This document shows positions 34,268-45,793 of a stretch of DNA of 64,000 bases, piece by piece. The DNA is taken from assembly GCF_030272615.1 (NCBI RefSeq), contig NC_081415.1, positions 598,367,335 to 598,431,334 on the forward strand. Reading direction: 5' to 3'. A program made the position numbers and the translations under genes. The DNA comes from Cryptomeria japonica (lineage: Eukaryota > Streptophyta > Pinopsida > Cupressales > Cupressaceae). The number at the start of each line of letters is the position of its first letter. The first letter of the stretch is position 1. The notes beneath the pieces are model-generated. The model saw only the letters and a list, made by a program, of their open reading frames with translations, had not been told where the DNA came from and did not search any database.

Positions 34268-34495
34268 ATTGCATTTAGTTGCATTCATTATCATTATTCC
34301 TATCAATTGCATTCAGTTGCATTCATTATCATTATTCATATTAATTGCATTTAGTTGCATTCATTATCATTATTCATATCAATTGCATTTAGTTGCATTC
34401 ATTATCATTATTCCTATCAATTGCATTCAGTTGCATTCATTATCATTATTCATATCAATTGCATTTAGTTGCATTCATTATCATTATTCATATCA
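34268..34495 (+). repeat. 38-bp tandem repeat, 6 units
   Basis: Units start at 34268, 34306, 34344, 34382, 34420 and 34458, each close to ATTGCATTTAGTTGCATTCA followed by TTATCATTATTCATATCA. It is nearly perfect, so recently expanded or homogenised. The apparent 90-codon frame over it is a by-product of the repeat. Confidence 0.9.
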
Positions 34496-34782
34496 ATTTC
34501 ATATAGTTTCATATCATTTACATCATTCTCATATCATTTAGATTGTCATTTACATAATTGTCATATCATTTAGCATATCATTTAGATTATCATTTAGCAT
34601 ATCATTTAGATTATCATTTACATCATTATCATATCATTTAGATTACATTTCAAAAACATTGATCTATTTCATTTTAACAAACTATAGTAGCATTTACATA
34701 TATTCATATCATTTAGGTGCATTTTCATATAGATTCATAGCATTAGTACCAACAAATCATTACACCCATCCACACATTACAT
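34496..34782 (+). repeat. Degenerate ATATCATTTAG repeats
   Basis: The short motif ATCATTTAGATT / ATATCATTTAGC recurs irregularly to about 34650, then decays. It continues in style beyond Copia-2 at 42520, showing that Copia-2 split one low-complexity tract. Confidence 0.7.
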
Positions 34783-37545
34783 TGTTGGGATCCAAGAACA
34801 CTGAGAGGGGGGATGAATCAGTGTTCTAATGAAATGGAGAAATTAACCTTATTAATACAACAACTCACCAACCAGTAAACATAAAAACATATAACAATAA
34901 GCAAAAATGCAACCACAAAGATTAATACCATAACACCACAGATTTATACATGCAAAACCTCAAAGAGGAAAAACCATGGCAGGATTGGAGACACACAATA
35001 TCTATCCACTGATCAGATGAATAAATATTGTTGATGCTCTGCAAAAAGGATTGTTAGGAGACATAAGAAACACGTTAATGATGTTAGTATTTAATCAGAA
35101 ACGAAAGACAAAAGAAATCACAATCTTAAGCAAGCATATCAAGAGAGATATCAAACATTTAAGGGAAAGCATGCAAAAATGAAAGAAAGACACTAGACCC
35201 TTCCAAATGCTTGCCAAAATGTTCATAGGTGCTCCTCCCCTGTTCCTCTCCTCTCCAAGTTCCAAATGAGTGTAGCTCTTAGTAGCTTTTTGTACTATTA
35301 TGGATGTCTTATGGAGGTTCAAGATTATGAAAATGATTGAAAAGCTTATGCAAATGCAAACAAACTAGATATGAGAAAGCACCTAATTAAGATATATTGA
35401 TTTTAACCAAAATAACAATCTAGATTATGATTTACTCCTAAAATTCTAGCTCAAATTTCACTATAGATTAGATGCATACAAGATTTATGGATTATGGCTA
35501 GATGATGCTAGATTATAGATGATGCTTGAGGATTTAAAAATGAGGAATGTGATCTCTATTTATAGGTAAAATGGAGTATTGGATGGTTGAGATTGAGTAA
35601 TCTCAACAAGGGCTAGGATTGATGCGTTTATGATCCATGTGAATGCTTTCAAGCCAATCCCAGGATGACAAATGTCAACATGAGATGGCTTGAGAGAAGA
35701 GGGAAGAAGCATTAAATGCTTGAGATGATATCAAGGTTAGCTTGGGAGGTAAGGTTAGGCTTGAGTTGAATGAATAAATTGACTATCTAATGAATAATGC
35801 CTTTATCCAATGGATAAACTCTTGTGCAAAAGTTAGTGAGAATAACCATGGTCAAAGAAATGAATGCTTGAAGAGACCCATGAGTTAGATGGATGTTGAG
35901 TTAGAAAGAAAGTCTCTAACCATGTGGGTGAGTTGAGTTAATCATTAATGGTCATGTAAGAGCCATAAATGGTTATGTAAGAACCATTAATGGTTTGGAA
36001 GACTTTAGGGGTTAACTTGTTGGAGACATAAAGCATTTAATGCTTTTCAAAGACTTTGAGGCTTTGAGAAGCGACTTTAAGTTGCTTAGGAATGTGACAA
36101 TAATTAGGGGATGGGTTTAGGCTAATTAGGAATGGTTTAGAATAGTTTAGAAAGTGGTTAGAAGAGTATAGAAGGGGATTTAGGATGCAAGTGGGTTTGG
36201 TGGGTGAGGGAAAATAGGATTTTAATTACAACAAAATTCATTTATTTCAACAAAATAGGTGCAACTTGCATTTGTAGGAGAATGCAAGTGGGGGGGATTT
36301 TAGGGATTTAAATAAATGTTTAATTTATTTATTTAAAGGAGGAAAGGGGGTTGAATCAAATAAATGTGTTTTATTCATTTAATTGATTTGGGATGTAGTT
36401 TTAATGAATTAATTTAAATAAATTGGATAATTTATTTAGTTAATAGTAGAAGAGTTTAGAGATGAATTAATTAAATGTTAATTTAATTAAATAATGACTA
36501 GTGGTTAAATAATTAAATAAATAGTAAATATTCATTTAATTAAGTGGACAGATTTATGTGACTACAATTACAATAAGGGGCCTACACATGGAGGAAGGCC
36601 AATAGACTAGAGCACACTGATCATCACAAAAGGAGTCTCACTGACTATAGAAAACATTGGACAACAATCTGGAATGAAGATTGAACTACAAGTATAACAT
36701 CTCCCATGCCTGAGTACAGTTCTAGTTAAGCTCAATACCAAATGCCTTAATCCTCTTCCACAAAACCAATTTGATAACCTATGATTGATCAAAACCTCTA
36801 TATATAATTACAATATTGTTTGCATACAGATAATCCCATAACCCATATACATGCATGATCTCATTGATCTACAAAGATATCTTACATCATATTTATACCA
36901 ACCCAGGACCTAAACAATTAGGTTGGCCACCTAAAAGATAATACAATAAATTCATAACTTAAACCTGCAACCTAATGATCAACCAAGTTGGCCTAAGACC
37001 GAAACAACATAATCCAATCAATGAATCCAACCGGTAATTCATCAACCCACACGCTATATAAACTGGTCCATAACCTAGCAAAATAACTACCGAACCTATA
37101 ATAGGTTGCTATAAGCCAAATGAAACACCACAAACAACTAGAACACGAACATGATAACCATCAACATCTAGATAACCTTATATAAGCCGTACCAACACCA
37201 CTTATGCATAATATCAAAAGATCTTCAACAAAGCTCTACTGGTAAAACCCTTACCAATAAACAAAAGGCTTAATAGAACAAGTGATAGCTTCTGGATCAT
37301 CAAATCCCAAACCAACTGAATACGATACACATCAGAAAGACATGAATAACCAATCCAAACCAATTCCATAGACCAAAGCATATTAGAGCATACCGGATCA
37401 ACATGATCTTACCAACCATAAACCAATCATCCTACCGGGATCAATCAAATATTGGCAAATAGCCAAAGTAGCTAGAGTAGTCGATGTTGCCATCAATGAC
37501 AAAACATCAATGCAACACATAATAAATTCCTCCAAATTGCCAACA
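34783..37545 (-). repeat. Copia-2 LTR, left, interrupted
   Basis: It starts TGTTGGGATCCAAGAACACTG and ends ATTGCCAACA. Without the 1.54-kb insertion it is about 1.23 kb, equal to the right LTR. The break is at GATCAGATGAATAAATAT, and it resumes at ATTACAATAAGGGGCC. Confidence 0.85.
35029..36566 (-). repeat. Nested single LTR, related to Gypsy-plus LTR
   Basis: Read on the minus strand it begins TGTAGTCACATAAATCTG, like the Gypsy-plus LTR start, and shares its AT-rich U3, the 'CAATCCTAGCCCTTGTT' phrase and a TATA box (35556-35565). The opposite end differs from the Gypsy-plus LTR. No internal region is present, so it is probably a solo LTR. Target duplication is unclear: ATTGT or AATAT on the left, ATTAC on the right. 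Confidence 0.7.
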
Positions 37546-37904
37546 ATCTCCCCCTTTGGCATTGATGGCAACACTAGATGTGAAAAACATCCAAGTGCCA
37601 AGAAATGCTAAACAAATATCCCACACAAGAATACAACAATGAAGTTCTAATTCATACTCTCCCTGTAGATGATACCATAGTTAAGTTCTACAAATTTCTC
37701 CCCCTAATGTATATAACTCCTTAAGTTTTTCACATGAATATCTCTCCCCCTTTGACATCAATGCCAAAGATCTTACATAAATATCAACAAAAAATCATAA
37801 ACCACTGAATCACAAGACTAATTAATCCCCCTGAGTAGTAGCATCACCACATCAATCTGGAATGAATAATAGCTCTTATAATGCATACTAGAGTGATGCC
37901 AAAT
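37546..37904 (-). promoter_or_regulatory. Copia-2 paired polypurine tracts and 3' region
   Basis: Next to the LTR the minus strand reads CATCAATGCCAAAGGGGGAG then AT, a polypurine tract used to prime plus-strand DNA. About 190 bases further in lies a second tract, GATGTCAAAGGGGGAGAG (37741-37760). Element B has the same pair in the same order. The rest of this segment shows no coding. Confidence 0.75.
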
Positions 37905-38788
37905 TGTAAGGAAGTTAAGTAGCGGAAACAACTTCCTACACTAACCTTGAGAGGAGGGTAATGCAAAACTTTTTCAGATCATTACAACAGTTACAGAAAA
38001 TAGAAATAGATATAATAACATTCATACCACAACACAATGATTTACGTGGGGAAAACCCTTTCGGGAGAAAAACCCCACCCTCCAAAAGCAGCTCAATATT
38101 TTATTCAGCAATCAAAAACAGATTACAAAATACTTGCAGAGCAAGCTCTTCGCAGGAGTAGCACTAATCAGAGATTCAGAGGCAACTCAATAGCCATAAG
38201 ACTCTTACACTCAACCTCTATCTCACACACCTCATAAATAGGAGATACAATACAAGAAACCGTCAAACGGTATTACAAAACCATGGGCTAAACCACCCAA
38301 TAAGGTGTAGCCGACCTTATCTCCCTTCTATGACATGTTAAAGCACACATCAACACGTGTCATTCCCTTTTACAGCTCATTTATGTATTCGATACAAATT
38401 ATTTTTCCTATTTCAGGAGTACAAACTTCCGGAGGCCATAACTTGAGAACCGGGTGTCCGATTGACGAACCGTTTGAAGCGCCGGAAAGCTCGCGAAGTG
38501 TTCTATCACCTCGTAACCCGCTTCGCCGGTTACAGCAAATTTTCAGGGCGTTTCGGAGCCTCTAAAGTCCCCAAAATTAAGTTTAAACATTTTATTGCAC
38601 CCTTCCAAGACGAAAACTTTAATATCTTCAAAACTAGCTGTGACCTTGCGACGAAACTTTACTGGAATGCTTATCTAGCCAACCAGAAGCTTCAGGGAGA
38701 GTTTCGCACCATTTCGTGCTCAAATAAAAACTTACTATAAATAGTAACCTCACATAAATGCAAGGTTGAGACACCATTTTTCCCAACA
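37905..38788 (-). repeat. Solo LTR inside Copia-2
   Basis: An 884-base block, TGTAAGGAAG to TTTCCCAACA, is flanked by perfect CAAAT duplications (37900-37904 and 38789-38793). It has the Copia LTR phrase TTACGTGGGGAAAACCC. No internal sequence is left, so unequal recombination between LTRs probably removed it. Orientation is inferred from the phrase order shared with the other minus-strand Copia LTRs. Confidence 0.85.
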
Positions 38789-38896
38789 CAAATAGCATCA
38801 ATCAATTTTTTGCCGGAGGGGCAAAAACCCCAACCCGTCTCTCAAATGCTCAAATAATTCCTCAAACCAATCTAACTTCATTTGCTTCCACCTACT

Positions 38897-39520
38897 TCAT
38901 AAAATTAGACTTGATAGAAATACCAAATTATTTGATATGTCAAAAGAAATAGAGTTATTACAATGAATAACTATCGGTACATTACAATCCACCTTTATAT
39001 AATTCAACATTTTCTTCATCCATAGAACTTGTGTATAGTTAGTAGCAGTAACAACATACTCAACTTCAGTAGTAGATAAGGAAGTACATGACTGTTTCTT
39101 GCTAATCCATGAAATAAGTTTCTTTCCAAGAAAGAAAGCTTCATCGGATGAGGCTATCTGATTGCCTATATCTCTATCCCAATCCACATCTGAACATGCT
39201 CAAGGTGTAAGGTCAAATCACAAAACAAAACCAAACCAAAAAAATCCTTGAAAATATCTAAAAATCCTAGCTACCAGAGCAAGGATTCAACATAATCAAT
39301 TCCTTCCTTATGAGAATATTGATTCCAAACCAATCAATTCTAGTTCCAATAACATCAAAGTCCATGTGTTGTCCTTTTCTAAGTGATCCAATTCCTCTTC
39401 CATAGCTTTCATCCAAAATTCATCCTTACAAGCTTCAATAACTGATGCTGGTACAATTAAAGAAACTAAGCATACCTCATCAGCTTCCAACCTTCTTCTT
39501 GTCCAATTATCTGATCTTCT
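38897..39520 (-). pseudogene. Copia-2 RNase H and RT remnants
   Basis: The minus-strand RNase H part reads ASSDEAFFLGKKLISWISKK then QSCTSLSTTEVEYVV, matching the Copia RNase H C-terminal half. Upstream on that strand, 39490-39308 reads ACKDEFWMKAMEEELDHLEK then DNTW, the N-terminus of Copia RT. Between them only a short piece like EGIDYVES...ALVARIF remains. The YVDD box and most of the polymerase are deleted, so it is inactive. Confidence 0.8.
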
Positions 39521-40158
39521 AAATGATTCAACTTTACATACCTAGGAGTCTTCTTATTCTCTGTTCCTCTTCCCTGATCTTAAGTTACTGTTAACTTTTC
39601 TAATACTGTCGGGGTAACTAGTTCAATATTTTGTTTCGGTAAAGGTGTTACTGGTTCAGTTAATACCATTTCCACTATCAGTTCTCACTCTGATTTGACC
39701 TCTATATCACTCATCCATCTTGACATTAGAGCTCTCCATAATTCTCTGCAATCTTTTGTTATAACATCTATATGTTTTTCTTTTATTAGAATAACCAAGA
39801 AATATCCCTTCATCACATCTAGGATCAAACTTCCAATTCACTCTCAAAGATTCTGAAATACTTAACTATACATGGATGACCAAACCATAACTCATAGGGT
39901 GACTTACCGGTAAACCAAACTAGATCCAAGATCCAACAAATATTTGTCGATTGACCTTCAAACTAACTTCTCCAAATATCTGAAGTAGGCTTTCACACCA
40001 CTACTAGGGCCAACACAAGATTTGTCATCAATTTTCCTCCCCCTAAGGCGAATGCCTTAGTTACCGGATGAGTTTCCTATCAGTGCAGGAACATTCTACT
40101 CTGCCAGTTGAGTAACCGAGGTATATCCTTCAGCCAAATGAACATCTGGGGCAATTGA
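39521..40158 (-). pseudogene. Copia-2 integrase C-terminal remnant
   Basis: Minus-strand pieces TGKSPYELWFGHPC... near 39900 and DVMKGYFLVILIKEKHIDVI near 39800 match the Copia integrase C-terminal region (the PYELW and GIFLGYS blocks). The catalytic core, zinc region and protease that should lie between this and gag are missing: gag ends at 40159 and only about 50 codons separate it from the PYELW block. Confidence 0.65.
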
Positions 40159-41231
40159 TTATGTCGGTTGAGCCTCAGACTTCATAACCCACTTCTTCTC
40201 ATGATCCTTACGAATGTCATCAACCTTCTTCTTTCCCTTTTCATTAGATTTATCACTTCTTGTGGGTAGGTTCTTGCATCTGCACAATTTAGCAATATGT
40301 CCTACTTTGTTGCATGCATAACAAGTGACATTATTCTTCTTAATTGCTTTACTATAACCTTGACCATTCCTTGAACTACATTGATTAGCCATATGTCCAA
40401 AATTTTCACAAGCATGATATTTTTCATTCATTCTACAATCTTTTGTCCTATGACCATACTTCTTACAATTTGAACACTGACCGGGAACTGCATTATTATT
40501 CCGATTTTCTCTATTTCTACAATATCTTGCCAAATGACCAAATTTATTACAAACAAAGCATCTACCATTAAATTTATGTGCTTTGGGTTTCCTTACCGAT
40601 GACCTCTGATTCTGGTTGACCTTCTGAATGCATGTGTTATCCTGATTTGCAGTACCAGAGCTTTCTCCATGCTCAAATCCAAGACCTCTAGTGTCTCTGG
40701 TGTCCCTTTGATACTTCAATAATTCATCAAGCTTAGAAGAACTAACCTTGAACTTATCTTTGTATTCATTTGCAGCATCCAGATCTCCTCTTAGGACTAT
40801 TCCCATTCTTTCCAATTCTTGCTCATTGTTCTATGATTGCACCAATTCAGTTCTCAACACATAATTATCATGCACCAACCTAATGCATTCCTCAGATCTA
40901 TCTTTCAAAGATATAGGAATATTTTCTTCATTCTTCTTCAAGTCTTCAATCTCCTTGGACATCCTCATAGTTGAGGCTTGCATTTCATTCTTCATGACAA
41001 TATTCTCCTAACTCAACTTCTAACATTGTTCCTTAAGGGCATCCTTCTCTTCATCATCTTGATTTTGTAAGAAGTCCTTCCTTTTAGCTTGGGCAGATGG
41101 CAAACTATCCTGCAGAGTAAAAATGAATTCCTTTGTAAATTCAACTCATCTTGCATCTTCATGTTCCTCAATCTTTCAACATCATAGCCTTCGAGAGATA
41201 CTTGAAGTTCCTTCCTTAAACCTATCTCCAT
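40159..41231 (-). pseudogene. Copia-2 Gag with coiled coil and four zinc knuckles
   Basis: The likely ATG is at 41231 (MEIGLRKELQVSLEGYDVER). A long Lys/Glu-rich coiled-coil region follows. Four knuckles come next: CFVCNKFGHLARYC near 40565, CSNCKKYGHRTKDC near 40475, one with the first Cys replaced by His (HACENFGHMANQC near 40405) and CYACNKVGHIAKLC near 40320. The 218-codon part 40815-40159 is open; the N-terminal part carries stops and frameshifts. It aligns along its length with Gag of B (53588-54745). Confidence 0.85.
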
Positions 41232-41284
41232 AGAGTTCGGATACAGGGTCTTCCTCAAGATGTTAGACTTACTTTGAGGCACCA

Positions 41285-41299
41285 GGATCTGATACCAAT
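41285..41299 (-). promoter_or_regulatory. Copia-2 primer-binding site
   Basis: On the minus strand AATTGGTATCAGATC lies next to the right LTR. It is the initiator-Met site TGGTATCAGA with the following GC changed to TC. Confidence 0.8.
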
Positions 41300-42519
41300 T
41301 GTTGAGATCCAAGAACACTGAGAGGGGGGGTGAATCAGTGTTCTACTGAAATAGAGAAATTTAACCTTATTAATACAACAACTCAGCAACCGGTAAACAT
41401 AAAAGTATATAACAATAAGCAACAATGCAACCACAAAGATGAATACCATAACACCAAATATTTATACATGGAAAAACTCAAGGAGGAAAAACCACGGTGG
41501 GATTGGAGACCCACAATATCTATCCACTGATCAGATGAATAAATTTTACAATTAGGGGCCTGCACATGCAGGAAGGCCAACAACATAGAGCACACTGCAC
41601 ATCACAAAAGGAGTCTCACTAACTATAGAAAACATCAGAACAATTCAAAATGAAGATTGAACTACAAGTATATCATCTCCTATGCCTGAGTACAATTCCA
41701 GTTAAGCTCAATACTAGAGGCCTTAAACCTCTTCCACAAACCCAATTCGATCACCTATGATCAATCAAAACCTCTTCATATAATTACAACATTGTTCCCA
41801 TACAAATAATCTCACAACCCATATACATACATGATCTCATCGATCTACAAAGAGATCTTACATCATATTTATACAACCCAGGACCTAAACAATTAGGTCA
41901 TCCACCTAAAAGATAATACAATAAATTCATAACTTAAACCTACAATCTAATGATCAACCAAGTTGGCCTAAGACCAAACAACATAATCCAATCAATGAAT
42001 CCAATCGGTAATGCATCAACCAACACGTTACATAAACCAGTCCATAACTTAGAAGAATAACCACCGTACCTATAATAGGTCACCATAAGCCAAATGAAAC
42101 ACCATGAACAACTAGAACACAAACAAGATAACCATCAGCATCTTGATAACCTTGTAGAAGGCCCACCAACACCACTTATGCATAATATCAAAAGATCTTC
42201 AACAAAGCTCTGTCGGTAAAACTCTTACCGGTAACCAAAAGGCTTACTAGAAAAAGTGATAGCTTCTGAATCATCAAATCCTGAACCAAATGAATGTGAT
42301 ACATATCAAGATCACATGAATAACCAATCCAAACCAATTCCATAGACCAAAGAATACCAGAGCATACCGGATCAACATGATCTTACCAACCAGAAACCAA
42401 TCATCCTACCAGGATCAATCGGATACCGGTAAATAGCCAATGTAGCTATAGAAGCTCGTGTTGCCATCAATGACAATACATCAATGCAACACATAATCAA
42501 TTCCTTCAAATTTCCAACA
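41300..42519 (-). repeat. Copia-2 LTR, right
   Basis: It starts TGTTGAGATCCAAGAACACTG and ends TTTCCAACA, followed by the TACAT duplication. It is the uninterrupted partner of the left LTR, 1,220 bases. Confidence 0.9.
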
Positions 42520-43016
42520 TACATCATATAAGCATGCATCACATCATAATAAATGCATGATCATATAGCATCATGAATATTATCATAGAGCATTATCATA
42601 GCCATTTCATAAGTACATCCATATACATCATCATCATAAATTACATTACATTTATATCATATCATCATAAATCAATACAGGGATCAATAAACATGTTACA
42701 ATAAAATCATGTAGGTCACATCATCATAAAATCATTCACCACATAGAAATCAATTGCATCCATCCATACAAGCATGAAATTCATAAGAAAAAATCATATA
42801 ATCATAGATAACTGAAATAAAATCATCCATCACACATAATTTAATTTATAACATCACACCATCAAGCATGAGTACCACATATGGCTCCAAAGAAAAATCA
42901 ATGTCAAGGATACACAAATATCATATCCCAATAAGAGGTACATAAAAAATGATCGAAATCATATAAAATGAAATAGTGTATACATCATGATAATACAAAA
43001 ATTGGGGCAAATGAGT
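42520..43016 (+). repeat. ATCATA-rich low-complexity tract
   Basis: Irregular CATCATA / ATCATATA / ATAAATC repeats continue the low-complexity tract seen left of Copia-2. Nothing coding was seen. It links Gypsy-plus sequence on both sides of Copia-2. Confidence 0.7.
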
Positions 43017-45126
43017 CTAGGCATGATTGTCGCTGAAGGTTCTGGGCCTCACAACAACTGATCCAAATCCTTCACCACTGGAGGGTTGTTCACTTGGATC
43101 TCCACCTGGTGGATCTCGACGGAGTGGCACTATCACTCCTTGACTCTCCAATAGACTTTGTCCTGATATTAGGCTATTGGCCTCTACATAATTAGGAGAT
43201 CTCTGATTAGAAGGCATGGTTGTAAAATACAATATCCTATAATACTCAACCTCCTAAGCTGAATGTTGGATGGCCCTGATGGCCTCCCTCGACCTAGTCC
43301 CTATAAATGTTGTCAATTGAGCCTCTTCCTACTGACACCTATCTAGAGTTGTGTCTCTCTCTACTATCAAAGAGGGAATTTGTGCATGTACCTGCGATAG
43401 CTGACCCTGTAACCCCTATATCATCAACTGTAAAGATGCTATCTAGGTTGGCTACAGATGGGGTGAGACCATAATCTGTACTCTTGGCTGTTGTGATGGT
43501 CTAGGATCCTAAGCCACCTACAATAGTATATCCTATAGAGGAGTTGATGTGGGAGGCCTATCTATCTGCCTCCTCCAAATTAGGGGATGCTCCTCCTCTA
43601 TCTCCTGAGTCAAAATCATCTCCTTCATAACCCTTGATACCACCAATATCATGTCCCATCTACAAGGGTCCACCTCATCCTACATCTCTCCAACCTCCAC
43701 CCTGACCTATATCTCTCACTACACCCCCTCTCGCCATCCCACCTCCACCTCTCCCATGGCCTCAACCACCTGCTTCTCTCTATGCTCAAGGATGCAGTTG
43801 ATCCTCATCATCATTGAGTACCTGTAAAGGTGGTATCTACTCTCCTAGCCCTATCAATTCGGGAAAAGGATGCTCTACCATGTACTGAGCATAATGTATT
43901 GTCATAACCCCATCTATCACATATAGAACCATATCCCATGTCGACTGAGATAATGCATAAAACTCTGCTTGGGCTATCTCAAAATTGAATGTTGGACCCT
44001 AATCTATTCTATCCTTGTGCGTACATGCATACAAGGTAGAACCCTGAGACATCCCATCTATCACATATAGAACCATATCCCATGTCGACTGAGATAATAC
44101 ATAAAACTCTACTTGGGCTATCTCAAAATCAAATGTTGGACCCTAATCTATTCTATCCTTGTGCTTATGGGCATACAAGGTAGAACCCTGAGACATCCCC
44201 TAAGTCCGACCAAAATGCCTCAACACACGAGTCAAAATGAACCTCTCCACAATGTAGGGTGTCTTGTCTATCAGATATGGACTTTGCATCAGCACTGACA
44301 CCTCTGTGACATCCTCCTATCGGGCCTCACAATCAAGGTACGACCTCCATATCACTCGATCCATATCATCTAAAACCCGTCTCCAATACTTCAGTTTCCC
44401 AAGCATTGGTCGAGAAACTACGTGCCTATAAGCATACAAGTAGGGTTATCCTGGTTCTCATGATCTCTCTACTATTGATCGTGTCACTACTATGTGCTCT
44501 TAGGCCCAAATCTGCAACAATGTCACCCCCACTGATAAATTGGCCACTCTGTCATATACTGTCTGGTGCAAATCATGATCTAGGTGGGCTAGGATGCAGA
44601 TCCCCCTGCCATACCAAGTACCCTATGTGACCATCCACTCTAGAACATGGCCCCATCCAACTACAAATCCACAAGACCTCCTATCTAGACATAGAAAGCT
44701 TCCCACCGAACCTACCAATATTGACAGCAATGGCATATACATCCCCACCATGTACTCCCAAAAGATATTGGGTCCCTTGATATCCTCATCCCCAAATACT
44801 CACCACAATACCACTATACCTCCTACCTCATGTCGATCATACTGTACTAACTCTTCTATAATCAGAATCTAGAGAATCCTATATATGTCCTTGAGAGTCA
44901 CCGTGATCTCTCTAGTTGGTAGATGGAAGGTGTTGTGGTCACTATGCCACCTCTCTGCTAGCACAGTCAAAAAAGTCATGTTTGTCCTATAATCAAGCAT
45001 GAACAAAATGTGAGACAACCTACAAGAATCAATAATGGCACTGTCTGCATTGGTCAAATATCCCCTCATAGAAAAGTTCTTTGGGTATAACTCTTGAGAA
45101 ATAAACACATTTGCATCCACCTGCAA
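43017..45126 (-). pseudogene. Plant-mobile-domain-like reading frame (antisense in Gypsy-plus)
   Basis: The minus-strand start at 45126 reads MQVDANVFISQELYPKNFSM. It continues with VLAERWHSDHNTFHLPTREI then TVTLKDIYRIL, the hallmark of the plant mobile domain (MAIN/MAIL-like, found in host genes and captured by plant transposons). A degenerate frame of about 700 codons can be followed to 43017 with many stops. It passes through a Pro/Gly-rich region and ends in PLRRDPPGGDPSEQPSSGEG. It lies downstream of Gypsy-plus pol on the opposite strand, where Tat-like elements often carry extra frames. A 144-base in-frame duplication lies inside. Biochemical function is unknown; in host relatives the domain acts in silencing and genome stability. 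Confidence 0.6.
43909..44196. repeat. 144-bp tandem duplication in the mobile-domain frame
   Basis: Two adjacent copies (43909-44052 and 44053-44196) begin CCCATCTATCACATATAGAA and differ at a few bases. The 144-base period is 48 codons, so the frame was kept. Confidence 0.9.
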
Positions 45127-45793
45127 GGGGATATCAACAAAATGTCAGCTCTTTATCTGACTAATCTAATCCATCCATCAATCAATCAAGTTATCATATT
45201 TGCTCCATTGAGATCTTAATCCATCTCTTTAAGCACTTATCAGTGACGAGGTCATGCAATCATAAAAATTGAATTGTTTATCATAAACTCCTATCAATGA
45301 CAAAGTCACACAATCATCAAAATTGGAGTTTTTATCATGAACTTTTATCAATCAGTAGGTTAGTCTAACCTATCCTATTAGTGACAAAGTCACACAATTA
45401 TCAAAATTGTATTTTTTTATCATAAACTCTTATCAATCAGCAGGTTCATCTAACCTATCCTATCAGTGACACAGTCACGACAACATCAAAATCAGAGTTT
45501 TTGTCATAAACTCTTATAAAAAACACAATCGATCCAAACTATCCTATCATTGACTCTCACTCATTGAGGTCACACAATCAATCAAATCTACCCTACCATC
45601 CAATCTTGAGTTAAATTGTTAACCTTCAACAATTATTTGAGTAATTCAACTCTATCAAACCATCAAATTAGACAACAAACATCAAAGAAATCTAGAAAAC
45701 TGGCATTTTCATCACTCAAAAGCTATGAAAAATAAAAAACTCATCCTCTGTCTCAAATGCGCCAAAACTTTTATCAAAAGTGCTAAAAAAATT
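45127..45793 (+). repeat. GTGACAAAGTCACACAAT repeats, end of Gypsy-plus 3' region
   Basis: A degenerate repeat containing 'AGTGACAAAGTCACACAATCA' minus one base or so and 'TTTTTATCATAAACTC' recurs at about 45241, 45295, 45379, 45464 and 45545; full units are 81-85 bases. Each holds the palindrome GTGACNNNGTCAC. No coding was seen after it up to element C. The Gypsy-plus 3' LTR is not found here. Confidence 0.65.

Larger units (their letters stand above)
34783..42519 (-). mobile_element. Copia-2, Ty1/Copia element with nested LTR insertions
   Basis: It is bounded by a perfect 5-base target duplication TACAT (34778-34782 and 42520-42524). LTRs start TGTTG and end CCAACA. The minus-strand internal region holds a coiled-coil zinc-knuckle gag, an integrase C-terminal remnant, an RT N-terminal remnant and an RNase H remnant. 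Most of protease, integrase core and RT core is deleted. One LTR lies in its left LTR (35029-36566) and a solo LTR lies in its interior (37905-38788). The Gag matches that of A, B and C. Confidence 0.9.
12903..45793 (+). mobile_element. Gypsy-plus: Tat-like Ty3/Gypsy, repeatedly interrupted
   Basis: One plus-strand element can be followed through its insertions: 5' LTR, primer site, leader, gag, protease, RT, RNase H, second RNase H, integrase, a repeat-rich 3' region and an antisense plant-mobile-domain frame. The RT frame stops at 26323 and resumes at 30817 with the expected next motif, showing that Copia-1 interrupts it. Copia-2 interrupts its 3' region. The 3' LTR is not in the window and should lie beyond 64000. 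All coding parts carry stops and frameshifts, so this is among the oldest layers. The right boundary given here is where element C begins. Confidence 0.7.

Noticed and set aside
34269-34541. 90-codon frame with repetitive hydrophobic sequence
   Set aside because: It is a translation of the 38-bp tandem repeat and has no independent support.
43017-45126. Host MAIN/MAIL-type gene
   Set aside because: Many stops, an internal duplication and a position within a retroelement 3' region argue for a captured, dead copy rather than a host gene.
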